A DNA stretch of 8,215 bases, taken from NCBI GenBank assembly GCA_015655035.1, contig JAATFS010000369.1, positions 1 through 8,215 on the forward strand, in the 5' to 3' direction. Under the pieces are notes generated by a model. It was not told where the DNA came from and did not search any database. It was given only the letters and a program-made list of their open reading frames with translations. Both the position numbers and the translations under genes were made by a program. Below are positions 1 to 6,780 of the stretch, one piece after another. This DNA comes from Lysobacterales bacterium (GTDB lineage: Bacteria > Pseudomonadota > Gammaproteobacteria > Xanthomonadales > Xanthomonadaceae). How positions within the stretch are numbered: position 1 is the stretch's first letter; every line of letters starts with the position of its first letter.

Positions 1-2509
1 CAACGAGAGCGACCAGACCGGCAGCTCGCCCAACGGCCAATATCTCAACCTGCGTGGGCTGGGGCCGGGTTACCAACTGATCCTGCTCAACGGCAAGCGC
101 ATGGCCGACTATCCGCAGTCCTACGGCGCCAATGGCACCGCAGTGAGCCTGGGCAGCATCCCGGCGGCGGCGGTGGAACGGATCGAGGTGATGAGCGGCG
201 GTGCATCGGCGATCTACGGCTCCGACGCGGTGGCGGGCGTGGTCAACATCATCACCAAGAGCGATTTCAATGGCGATACCGTGCGGCTGCGCGGGGGTAC
301 CAGCACCCGTGGCGGCGGCAGTACCGGCCAGTTGCAGTGGAGCGGCGGGCGTACCGGCGATCGCTGGAGCCTGACCTACGCCTTCGAACGCATGGACCGC
401 GCGGCCATCGTCGCCAGCCAACGCGACTTCATGGACTCCTACTACGACCATCCGGGCAATCGCGCCGATCCGTCCAGCCACAATGCGTCGATCTCGGGCG
501 TCTATCTGCGGCAAGGCAATACCTATCTATGGCCGAGTGCCAGCGGCCTGTCCAGCTCGGCCGATGCGCTGGCCGACGCCTGCGCCGCGACCAACCCGGA
601 CTTCACCCCGTACAAGACCAGCGATAGCCTTGCCGCCGCCAATCGCTGCGGTGCGTTCGGCTACTACGCCGGCCGCTCGGTGCAGAACGGCTATGGCAAG
701 ACCTCCGCCTACCTGTCCGGCACCTTCGATTTCAGCGACGATGTACAGGGCTACGCGCAGTTGCTGGCCAATCGCTCCAAGGACGAGAGCTCCAGCCAGA
801 CGCACTATTACATTGGCGAAGGCGCTTTCACCGTCTACGACCCGGCGCTTGGCCTGGTGACTGCGCAGCGCATCTTCCAGCCCTCGGAAGTCGGCGGTAT
901 CAAGAACATCGAGTACGAAGAAAAGTCCTGGAACGTCAACGCTGGCGTGCGCGGGAAAGTGCTGGACGGGCGTTTCGACTGGGATGCCAGCGTGTCGCTA
1001 TCGCGCTATGACATCACCACCCATCGCCCGCGTTTTCTGACCAATGCCGTGCGCGATTACTACATGGGCCCGATCCAGGGCCATACCGCCGACGGCATAG
1101 AGATCCGCCAGTTCCACAGCGACCTGCTGTTTGCACCCGGCAGCGCGGCGCTGTATCAGCAGCTGACTACCGACGTGGTCAGCCGCGGCGAATCCAGTGC
1201 CGACCAGGCCCAGTTCGTGTTCAGTGGCGACCTGTTCGAGTTGCCGGCCGGCACCGTGCAGATCGCCGCCGTGCTGGAGGCCGCGCGGCAGAAATACGAC
1301 CTGGACCCGGATCCGCGCACCACCGTCGACTACACCGGCAACGACCAGATCTACAACCTGACCCAAACCCCCGGTGGTGGTCCGCGCGACCGTTACGCCG
1401 CTGGGCTCGAGGTGCGCGTGCCGATCTTCAGCCGCCTCAGCGCCACCCTGGCCGGTCGCTACGACAAATACGACGACATCACGGCGGTGGACGCCGCCGC
1501 CACCTGGCAGGCCGGGCTGGAATGGCGGCCGTTCGACAACCTGCTGCTGCGCGGCAGCCATGCCACCAGCTTCCGTGCGCCGGACCTGCTGTGGATCTAT
1601 GCCGGCACCAGCGCCAACAATCCCACCGTCACCGACGAGTACCTGTGCCGGCGTGCCGGGCTGGACCCGCTGTCCGATGCCTGTTCGGCGGCCTACGAGT
1701 ACCAGACCTTTTCCACCCAGTCGTCCAATCCTTCGCTGGAAGAGGAGAAGGGCAAATCGACCACGTTCGGCTTGGTGTGGGACATCCTGCCGACCCTGTC
1801 GTTGAGCGCGGACTATTACCGCATCGAGCTGGAAGGCCGGGTGGAATCGATCGCCAGCGAAACCCTGCTGGAGAACAACGCCAACTGCCTGCTGGGCATC
1901 GATCGCGCAGGCAACAGGGTGGATGCCAGCGCGGCGACGTGCCAGTTCTACATCGACTCGGTCACCCGCAGTCCCGGCACCGAGCTGACCGAGGAAGGTC
2001 AGATCACCGCGTTCGAGACCTTCCCGATCAACCAGTCGCTGATGCGCACCGATGGCATCGACGCCAACCTGCGCTACAGCCTCGATGCCGGCCAGTGGGG
2101 CACGTTCGGGCTGCAAGTCGGCTATACCCACGTGTTGAAGATGGAAGTGGCGCAGTTCGCCGATGCCAAGCCGGTGGATGTGATGAACGATGTCGACTAC
2201 CTGGCGTTCCGCACCCGCACTAACTGGCGCGCAAGTTGGAACATCGGTGCATGGTCGACCAGCCTGTACGGCTATCGCTATGGTTCGCGCCCCAACTACG
2301 CCGAAACCGGACGTGTGGCCCCGTACGTGATCTGGAACGCGGACCTCGCCAAGCAGATTACCGACAAGGCCACCTTGGGATTCAGCGTGCTCAACGTCTT
2401 CGACAAGATCCATCCTCGCGACGACAGCTACACGGCATGGCCGTATTTCCCCCGGGTCTACAGCGCGATCGGGCGGCAGGTGTATGCCAACTTCACCTAC
2501 AACTTCTAG
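1..2509 (+). CDS. TonB-dependent outer-membrane receptor, 5' end missing
   Basis: The frame is open from base 2 and ends at a TAG at 2507-2509, giving 835 visible residues. The signal peptide, the TonB box and roughly the first hundred residues lie outside the window. The visible start is plug domain: a LRGLGPGYQLILLNGKRM stretch, then AAAVERIEVMSGGASAIYGSDAVAGVVNIIT, split here as AAAVERIEVM and SAIYGSDAVAGVVNIIT, the classic end of the plug (about residues 15-85). The rest alternates aromatic and polar residues as in a 22-strand barrel and ends in YANFTYNF, with the terminal Phe expected for outer-membrane assembly. Three close cysteine pairs (codons 581/647, 1646/1682, 1886/1940) probably form disulfides in surface loops. 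The family imports iron chelates, vitamin B12, sugars or peptides using TonB energy. The ligand cannot be read from sequence; the neighbouring murein-peptide enzymes make a peptide or muropeptide conceivable, and a siderophore equally possible. The family call is secure. Confidence 0.97.
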   Translation, partial: NESDQTGSSPNGQYLNLRGLGPGYQLILLNGKRMADYPQSYGANGTAVSLGSIPAAAVERIEVMSGGASAIYGSDAVAGVVNIITKSDFNGDTVRLRGGTSTRGGGSTGQLQWSGGRTGDRWSLTYAFERMDRAAIVASQRDFMDSYYDHPGNRADPSSHNASISGVYLRQGNTYLWPSASGLSSSADALADACAATNPDFTPYKTSDSLAAANRCGAFGYYAGRSVQNGYGKTSAYLSGTFDFSDDVQGYAQLLANRSKDESSSQTHYYIGEGAFTVYDPALGLVTAQRIFQPSEVGGIKNIEYEEKSWNVNAGVRGKVLDGRFDWDASVSLSRYDITTHRPRFLTNAVRDYYMGPIQGHTADGIEIRQFHSDLLFAPGSAALYQQLTTDVVSRGESSADQAQFVFSGDLFELPAGTVQIAAVLEAARQKYDLDPDPRTTVDYTGNDQIYNLTQTPGGGPRDRYAAGLEVRVPIFSRLSATLAGRYDKYDDITAVDAAATWQAGLEWRPFDNLLLRGSHATSFRAPDLLWIYAGTSANNPTVTDEYLCRRAGLDPLSDACSAAYEYQTFSTQSSNPSLEEEKGKSTTFGLVWDILPTLSLSADYYRIELEGRVESIASETLLENNANCLLGIDRAGNRVDASAATCQFYIDSVTRSPGTELTEEGQITAFETFPINQSLMRTDGIDANLRYSLDAGQWGTFGLQVGYTHVLKMEVAQFADAKPVDVMNDVDYLAFRTRTNWRASWNIGAWSTSLYGYRYGSRPNYAETGRVAPYVIWNADLAKQITDKATLGFSVLNVFDKIHPRDDSYTAWPYFPRVYSAIGRQVYANFTYNF

Positions 2510-2514
2510 CGACC

Positions 2515-4158
2515 ATGGGCACACCGAAGAACACCATGGGTGAATGCCGCCCTCGAGGGCTACGCCGGTTCACATGGGCGATGCGGCTTGCATGCGGGGC
2601 GGTGCTTGCTCCGATGTTCGCGACCGCTGCGACGGCGGCGGCCGTAGCACCGTCCGAGCAGACTGAACTGGATCGCCTGTTCGACCAGGCGATGGCGCGC
2701 TACCAGCTGCCCGGACTGGCGGTAGGCGTGATCGAGGATGGCCAGGTGGTGTACAAGCGTACCGCAGGCACGCTGCGCGTAGGCAGCGGCGCGCCGGTCG
2801 ATGCGGATACCTTGTTCAAGATCGCGTCCAACACCAAGGCGATGACCACCGCACTGCTGGCGCGATTGGTCGATGCCGGCAAGCTGCAATGGACCGACCC
2901 GGTTACCCGCCACCTGCCGCAGTTCCGCATGTACGACCCCTGGGTAACGCGCAATATCCAGGTGCGTGACCTGCTGATCCACAACAGCGGCCTGGGGCTG
3001 GGCGCGGGCGACCTGATGCTGTGGCCGGAGCCGAACGGATTCAGCCGCGACGACATCATCGCCGGGCTGGCGCAGCTCAAGCCCACCCACAGCTTTCGCT
3101 CGCACTACGCCTACGACAACCTGCTGTACGTGGTGGCTGGCGAGGTCGCGGCGCGGGTGGGTGCAAAACCCTACGAGCAGTTGCTGCGCGAAGAAGTGTT
3201 CGCGCCACTGGGCATGCGCGGTTGCCAGGTGGGCGCATGGCAGCGCGACGTCGTCGGCAACGTCGCCCAGCCGCATATGCGAAAGGATGGCCGCAACGTG
3301 GCCATGCGCGGCGACGCGGCGGAGATCCCGGATTCGCCGTCGATGGCTGCCGGGGGCATTCGCTGCGGCTTGAACGACATGCTGCGGTGGATGCGCGCCT
3401 GGCTGGTTCCCGCAGCGGATGGATCGCCCTGGTTGTCTTCGGCGCAGCGCCAGGCGCTATGGACGTTGCACACGCCGATGCCGATCAGCGCGCAGATGCG
3501 CGACTGGGACGGCACCCACGTGTATGGCTACGGCTATGGGTGGCGGATCTCCGATGTCGATGGGCAGTGGAAGGTGGCGCACACCGGCACCTTGACCGGC
3601 ATGTATTCGTCGCTGGTATTGCTGCCGGATCACCGCAGCGGCTTCGTGATCCTCAGCAACGGCGAGGGCGAAGACATGCGCACCACGCTTGGCGAAGCCT
3701 TGATCAAGCGCTTCACCCGCCCGCGCCAACGCGGGCTGGACGTGGATCATTACGCGGCATTGCTTGCGCAGCAGCGTGCGGCGATGCCGGGAGGCGGTCC
3801 CGCTGCCGCACCGGACACCTCCGCGCGGCGTCCGGTCGCGGCCGCCGATGCACGCACGCGCCAGGGAATATGGCGCGATCCGTGGTTCGGCGAGGTCGCG
3901 CTGTGCCCTGGCGATGGGGAGTTGCGCTTCAGCGCGGCCAGGTCGCCCGCGCTGGCAGGGCGGGTGATGCAGGTCGGTGGCCGCTGGCTGGTGGACTGGG
4001 ACGATGCCAGTGTCGAGGCCGAGCCCTGGCTGGACTTCCCCGGCGACGGTCGTGCGATGACGCTGGCCCAGGTCGATCCGCAGGCCGACTTCAGCTACGA
4101 CTACGCAGACCTGGATTTTGCCTGGACACGACCGTGCGCGTCGCCGATGCTGCAATGA
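2515..4158 (+). CDS. Exported serine hydrolase, beta-lactamase/D-aminopeptidase fold with C-terminal DUF3471 domain
   Basis: From ATG 2515 this is 547 residues. Ser105-Asn-Thr-Lys108 is the SxxK nucleophile motif, Tyr200-Asp-Asn202 the YxN motif, and His356-Thr-Gly358 the third motif, where class C beta-lactamases have KTG. A His-x-Gly third motif is known from D-aminopeptidases and related esterases/peptidases, so a true beta-lactamase is less likely. An Ala/Pro-rich linker (about 420-450) leads to a C-terminal beta domain starting near GIWRDPWFGEV (451) and ending near YADLDFAW, which matches DUF3471. A hydrophobic segment beginning MRLACGAVLAP (ATG 2581) and ending ATAATAAA looks like a signal peptide, so the protein should be periplasmic. 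The start is uncertain: ATG 2515 lies 5 bases after the receptor stop without a ribosome site, ATG 2536 has a weak GAAG upstream, and ATG 2581 gives the cleanest signal peptide. The spacing implies co-transcription with the receptor. The substrate is unknown. Confidence 0.9.
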   Translation: MGTPKNTMGECRPRGLRRFTWAMRLACGAVLAPMFATAATAAAVAPSEQTELDRLFDQAMARYQLPGLAVGVIEDGQVVYKRTAGTLRVGSGAPVDADTLFKIASNTKAMTTALLARLVDAGKLQWTDPVTRHLPQFRMYDPWVTRNIQVRDLLIHNSGLGLGAGDLMLWPEPNGFSRDDIIAGLAQLKPTHSFRSHYAYDNLLYVVAGEVAARVGAKPYEQLLREEVFAPLGMRGCQVGAWQRDVVGNVAQPHMRKDGRNVAMRGDAAEIPDSPSMAAGGIRCGLNDMLRWMRAWLVPAADGSPWLSSAQRQALWTLHTPMPISAQMRDWDGTHVYGYGYGWRISDVDGQWKVAHTGTLTGMYSSLVLLPDHRSGFVILSNGEGEDMRTTLGEALIKRFTRPRQRGLDVDHYAALLAQQRAAMPGGGPAAAPDTSARRPVAAADARTRQGIWRDPWFGEVALCPGDGELRFSAARSPALAGRVMQVGGRWLVDWDDASVEAEPWLDFPGDGRAMTLAQVDPQADFSYDYADLDFAWTRPCASPMLQ

Positions 4159-4271
4159 ATCCTGGAGGCGTGGCCAGGCATCCCGTCCTGCAAGACCTTG
4201 CCGGAAGTGCCGGCACCGACGTTCCGCATACAGGTGGCCCAACCTTTGTTTTCGCATCCTGCCCGACTCGC

Positions 4272-5033
4272 ATGAAAAACCCCTTGTTTCGCCGCTTCGA
4301 TCCGCGCCTGCCGATGCTGTTGCTGTCGGCCGTGCTGCTGGCGGCCTGTGCACACGCGCCGCAGCGCAATCCATTGGCCGAATGGGTGCCGTCACCAAAT
4401 CAGGACCTGCGCCGTCCGGTGCTGATCGTGATCCACTTCACCGACCAGGAATCGGTGCAGCAAAGCCTGGACACGCTGCGCTCGCACAACAGCAAGGGCA
4501 AGGTCAGCGCGCACTACCTGATTGGCCGCGACGGCAAGCGCTACCAACTGGTCAGCGACGAGCGCCGCGCCTGGCACGGCGGCGCGGGGCGCTGGGGCAG
4601 CATTACCGACATCAATTCCGCCTCGATCGGCATCGAGCTGGACAACGACGGCGAGCAACCGTTCGATCCGGCACAGATCGACAGCTTGCTGGTACTGCTC
4701 GACGACCTGTGCACGCGCCTGCGCATCCCACGCACGCAGGTGGTCGGGCACGAGGACTTCGCGCCGACGCGCAAGGTCGATCCGGGCCCGCTGTTCCCCT
4801 GGAAGCGGCTGGCCGACGCCGGCTTCGGGCGCTGGCCGTCTGCTGATGCGGCGCCAGCCCCGCCTGGTTTCGACGCGTGGCTGGCGTTGGCCGCGATCGG
4901 CTATCCGCTCGACGACCGCACCGCCACGCTGCGCGCGTTCCACCACCACTATCGCGGTAGCGATGCCACCGAGTTGGACGCGGAGGATCTGCGCATCCTG
5001 CATGCGTTGACGCAGCCGCCGGCCCGGCCATAG
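4272..5033 (+). CDS. amiD: AmiD-like lipoprotein N-acetylmuramoyl-L-alanine amidase
   Basis: 253 residues. The N-terminus has basic residues, a hydrophobic run and the lipobox Leu23-Ala-Ala-Cys26. Ala follows the cysteine with no Asp at +2, so an outer-membrane-anchored lipoprotein is expected. The amidase_2 (zinc) domain spans about 48-180. Visible residues equivalent to AmpD's site are His55 (VIHF), Glu122 (SIGIEL), His160 (VGHED), Lys168 and Asp170 (KVDPGPLFPW). The spacing Glu-38-His-8-Lys-2-Asp is the same as in AmpD. The C-terminal part (about 197-248, WLALAAIGYPL to LRILHAL) resembles the small peptidoglycan-binding domain of E. coli AmiD. The predicted reaction is hydrolysis of the amide between MurNAc and L-Ala, freeing stem peptides in the periplasm. 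ATG 4272 is chosen because the lipoprotein signal begins there. An in-frame ATG at 4155 overlaps the previous stop and would add 39 residues that hide the signal. No strong ribosome site precedes 4272. Confidence 0.92.
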   Translation: MKNPLFRRFDPRLPMLLLSAVLLAACAHAPQRNPLAEWVPSPNQDLRRPVLIVIHFTDQESVQQSLDTLRSHNSKGKVSAHYLIGRDGKRYQLVSDERRAWHGGAGRWGSITDINSASIGIELDNDGEQPFDPAQIDSLLVLLDDLCTRLRIPRTQVVGHEDFAPTRKVDPGPLFPWKRLADAGFGRWPSADAAPAPPGFDAWLALAAIGYPLDDRTATLRAFHHHYRGSDATELDAEDLRILHALTQPPARP

Positions 5034-5140
5034 CACTGCGTGCTCGCCGCCGTTGCTGCGGCGTCGCGTTTCCCGAGGTGTCCTCACCGCCACGGCGCGA
5101 CAGGCCTTATGCTCGAGCTCGGATCATCGGGGGGGCGGGC

Positions 5141-5911
5141 ATGCACACAACAACGGGTGGGACTGGCCAGGCCTGGCGTGAATCGGACAATGCGCGTCGT
5201 CGTTGCGTGTGCCTGGCCGGGGTGCTGCTGTTGAGCATCAGTGTCGCTACCGCTGCCGCGCCCAAGGTGTCGGTGGCCACTACGCCTGCGCAGGCCGGGT
5301 TGGTCGATATCCAGACGCTGGTGCCCGACATCGCGCTGGACATCCGTTACGCCGGCCACGACAACTTCACCGGGCGGCCGGTTCCTGGCTACGAAGCGCC
5401 CAAGTGCTATCTATTGGCTGCAGTGGCGCAGGCGCTGGCGCGCGTGCAGCAAGCAATGCACGCCGAGGGCTACCGCCTGCAACTATTCGATTGCTATCGG
5501 CCGGTGCGTTCGGTGCAGGCATTCGTGGCGTGGGCCGCAGACCTGGACGACCAGGTGGCTAAAAACCGCTATTACCCGCACCTTGACAAGCGCGTGCTGC
5601 TGGGCGATTACATCGCCGAGACCTCCGGTCACAGCCGCGGCGCCACCGTCGACCTGACCCTGCTGGATTGCCGGATCGGTCGCTGCGAACCGCTGGACAT
5701 GGGAACCGGTTTCGACTTCTTCGATCCGTCCGCACATACCGATGCACGCCGGATCAGCGTCGCCCAACGCGCCCATCGTCAGCGCCTGCTCAAGGCGATG
5801 GCGGAGCAGGGCTTCGTCAATTATCCGCTGGAATGGTGGCATTACACGTTCCAGCCCGAACCCACGCCAGACACGGCCTACGACGTGCCGGTACGCGGAG
5901 AATCATCATGA
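5141..5911 (+). CDS. ddpX: Exported D-alanyl-D-alanine dipeptidase, peptidase M15D (VanX/DdpX family)
   Basis: 256 residues from ATG 5141. It cleaves D-Ala-D-Ala to two D-Ala using one zinc. The signature of the family is complete: YRP with Arg120, SGHSRGATVD with zinc ligands His164 and Asp171, and EWWH with catalytic Glu231 and zinc ligand His234. Spacings (44, 7, 60, 3) are close to those of VanX. A basic stretch (ARRR) followed by a hydrophobic run ending ATAAA (about residues 18-40) is a signal peptide, so the enzyme is periplasmic. That fits a nutrient or turnover role rather than the cytoplasmic vancomycin-resistance role of VanX. The start is preceded by seven G (5129-5135) then CGGGC, an unusual ribosome site. 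A GTG at 5078 in frame would bury the signal. A TATGCT at 5108-5113 could be a -10 box, but there is no convincing -35. The next gene overlaps its stop. The symbol is by homology to E. coli ddpX. Confidence 0.94.
   Translation: MHTTTGGTGQAWRESDNARRRCVCLAGVLLLSISVATAAAPKVSVATTPAQAGLVDIQTLVPDIALDIRYAGHDNFTGRPVPGYEAPKCYLLAAVAQALARVQQAMHAEGYRLQLFDCYRPVRSVQAFVAWAADLDDQVAKNRYYPHLDKRVLLGDYIAETSGHSRGATVDLTLLDCRIGRCEPLDMGTGFDFFDPSAHTDARRISVAQRAHRQRLLKAMAEQGFVNYPLEWWHYTFQPEPTPDTAYDVPVRGESS
5897..5900 (+). promoter_or_regulatory. Ribosome binding site for the CPXCG protein gene
   Basis: GGAG lies seven bases before the ATG at 5908, inside the last codons of the dipeptidase gene. It supports the ATGA-overlapping start and translation coupled to the upstream gene. 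Confidence 0.7.
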
Positions 5912-6105
5912 CCGAGCTGCAATCGTTTGCCGATATCGCCTGCCCCTACTGCGGCGAGTGGACCAGCCTGGCGCTGGATTCCTCCGCCGGTGCCCAGCAA
6001 TACATAGAGGACTGCCAGGTATGTTGCCGGCCGATGCAGGTCAGCGTCGATTGGGATGAGGCGGGCGACGTCCAACTACACGTTCGTGCCGAGGACGATG
6101 CCTGA
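5908..6105 (+). CDS. CPXCG motif-containing cysteine-rich small protein
   Basis: A 65-residue protein whose ATG overlaps the dipeptidase TGA as ATGA (5908-5911), with GGAG seven bases upstream, so translational coupling is likely. It carries Cys12-Pro-Tyr-Cys15-Gly and Cys36-Gln-Val-Cys39-Cys40-Arg-Pro, a two-knuckle arrangement typical of a zinc ribbon, and an acidic C-terminus (RAEDDA). It matches the CPXCG cysteine-rich family (Cys_rich_CPXG), a conserved small-protein family of gammaproteobacteria without an established function as far as I know. There is no signal peptide, so it should be cytoplasmic, unlike the exported enzymes before it. That makes a direct part in murein cleavage unlikely; a regulatory or metal-related role is possible but unsupported. 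The fifth cysteine, next to Cys39, is notable. The family call is firm and the function unknown. Confidence 0.93.
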   Translation: MTELQSFADIACPYCGEWTSLALDSSAGAQQYIEDCQVCCRPMQVSVDWDEAGDVQLHVRAEDDA

Positions 6106-6173
6106 AACCCGGCTCGGCACCCGTGCAGGCCCTACACTGATGCAGCCCCAGTTCGGGGTTACGGATCGCTACG

Positions 6174-6551
6174 ATGAATCTGCCGCTGCATTTTGGCCTG
6201 CTGGGTACGCTGGAAGCCGGCTTGATCGCCTTGCTGGTCGGGCTGTTGGTGTTTTTCCTGTGGGAGCGCATGGGACGCATGTTCGAGATGACGCATGGCC
6301 AGGTACTCGGCTGGGCCTGGTTGATCGCGACCGTGATAGGGGCCGGCTACGACACCTGGAACCTGGTGTACACCAGTGTGGTGCGGTTGGAGTCGCCGCT
6401 ATACGCCAAGCTCGCATTGGCGCGTATCCACGACCCGAATGAACTCGGCTCGCGGGTGGTGATGGAATTGGCCGGTGCGTTTGCCGGTACCGCACTGGGC
6501 TGGTATCTGTTCAGTCGACGATCAGATAAAAACGGGGCTGCCGTTAGCTGA
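6174..6551 (+). CDS. Unrecognised small inner-membrane protein, three predicted helices
   Basis: 125 residues, not recognised as a named family. Hydrophobic segments at about 8-30 (from GLLGTLEAGLIALLVG), 44-66 (from VLGWAWLIATVIGAGYDT, with an acidic Asp60 in or at the edge of the membrane) and 95-113 (from VVMELAGAFAGTALGWYLF) predict three transmembrane helices. The loop between helices one and two is charged (WERMGRMFEMTHG), and the tail is basic then polar (SRRSDKNG). No catalytic motif is apparent. The start at ATG 6174 has only a weak CGGA eight bases upstream. It is 68 bases from the previous gene; a possible TACACT -10 box at 6133-6138 suggests its own promoter, although no matching -35 was found. 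A small AGCCCC/GGGGTT hairpin (6144-6160) would fall in its leader. It could also be read through from the upstream genes. That a real protein is encoded is likely, given the coherent hydrophobic pattern. Confidence 0.75.
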   Translation: MNLPLHFGLLGTLEAGLIALLVGLLVFFLWERMGRMFEMTHGQVLGWAWLIATVIGAGYDTWNLVYTSVVRLESPLYAKLALARIHDPNELGSRVVMELAGAFAGTALGWYLFSRRSDKNGAAVS

Positions 6552-6735
6552 ATATCGCCAGGTGAATGCGTAGCTGTTCACAATTTCGCCGACGTTGAAT
6601 GTGTGCCTTCCATTTGCTTCACATGGAGCTAACTTGGGCCTAGCGGCAACCGCGCCGGCAATGGTTAAAAGCACGTTTCGGCGGCGGTCGCGGAGCAATG
6701 TCGGTTCATTCGCGTCGGGTACGGTTGGGCCATGT

Positions 6736-6748
6736 GCGGTGTCACCGC
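6736..6748. repeat. Short inverted repeat upstream of the EF-hand gene
   Basis: GCGGTG and CACCGC are perfect inverted copies around a single T. The site ends 32 bases before the EF-hand start codon and 15 bases before its ribosome site. It could be an operator half-site pair, or a small 5-bp hairpin in the mRNA leader; a chance dyad is possible at this GC content. Confidence 0.4.
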
Positions 6749-6763
6749 GCATTCCCAACACCG

Positions 6764-6770
6764 TAAGGAG
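6764..6770 (+). promoter_or_regulatory. Ribosome binding site of the EF-hand protein gene
   Basis: TAAGGAG ends ten bases before ATG 6781. It is the best Shine-Dalgarno match in the window and fixes the start over the in-frame TTG at 6595. Confidence 0.85.
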
Positions 6771-6780
6771 AGTCCTGACC

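Larger units (their letters stand above)
6552..6780 (+). other. 229-base intergenic region upstream of the EF-hand gene
   Basis: No gene is supported here. It holds GTGAA at 6562-6566 facing TTCAC at 6577-6581, a further TTCAC at 6618-6622, a dyad GCGGTG-T-CACCGC at 6736-6748 and the ribosome site of the next gene at its end. The part from 6580 to 6640 looks richer in A/T than the flanking genes, as expected for a promoter region, but no -35/-10 pair with proper spacing could be picked with confidence. Confidence 0.7.

Noticed and set aside
998..2524. Long open frame of 508 codons on the minus strand across the receptor gene
   Set aside because: It lies fully opposite a gene with clear plug and barrel motifs. 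Its translation is rich in Val, Gly, Arg and His with no domain, as expected from antisense of G/C-ending codons.
3021..4154. Upstream extension of the amidase reading frame through the serine hydrolase gene
   Set aside because: It is the +3 frame of a conserved enzyme, Arg-rich and without motifs; the amidase begins at its lipoprotein signal at 4272.
4207..4216. GTGCCGGCAC palindrome between the serine hydrolase and the amidase
   Set aside because: A 10-bp GC-rich palindrome without a T run or neighbouring repeats is likely by chance here.
3457..4398. Minus-strand open frame of 313 codons across the serine hydrolase end and amidase start
   Set aside because: It is opposite two genes with intact motifs, has Arg/Ala-rich composition without domains, and crosses a gene boundary on the other strand.
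5045..5063. CGCCGC/GCGGCG hairpin after the amidase gene, considered as a terminator
   Set aside because: The stem is only six pairs with a seven-base loop, and only three T occur several bases downstream. Such stems are common at this GC content.
5108..5113. TATGCT as a promoter -10 for the dipeptidase gene
   Set aside because: Four of six matches and no -35-like hexamer at 16-18 bases upstream; too weak to list as a feature.
6595..6780. Upstream in-frame extension of the EF-hand gene from a TTG
   Set aside because: A strong ribosome site and signal peptide place the start at 6781; the extension would bury the signal.
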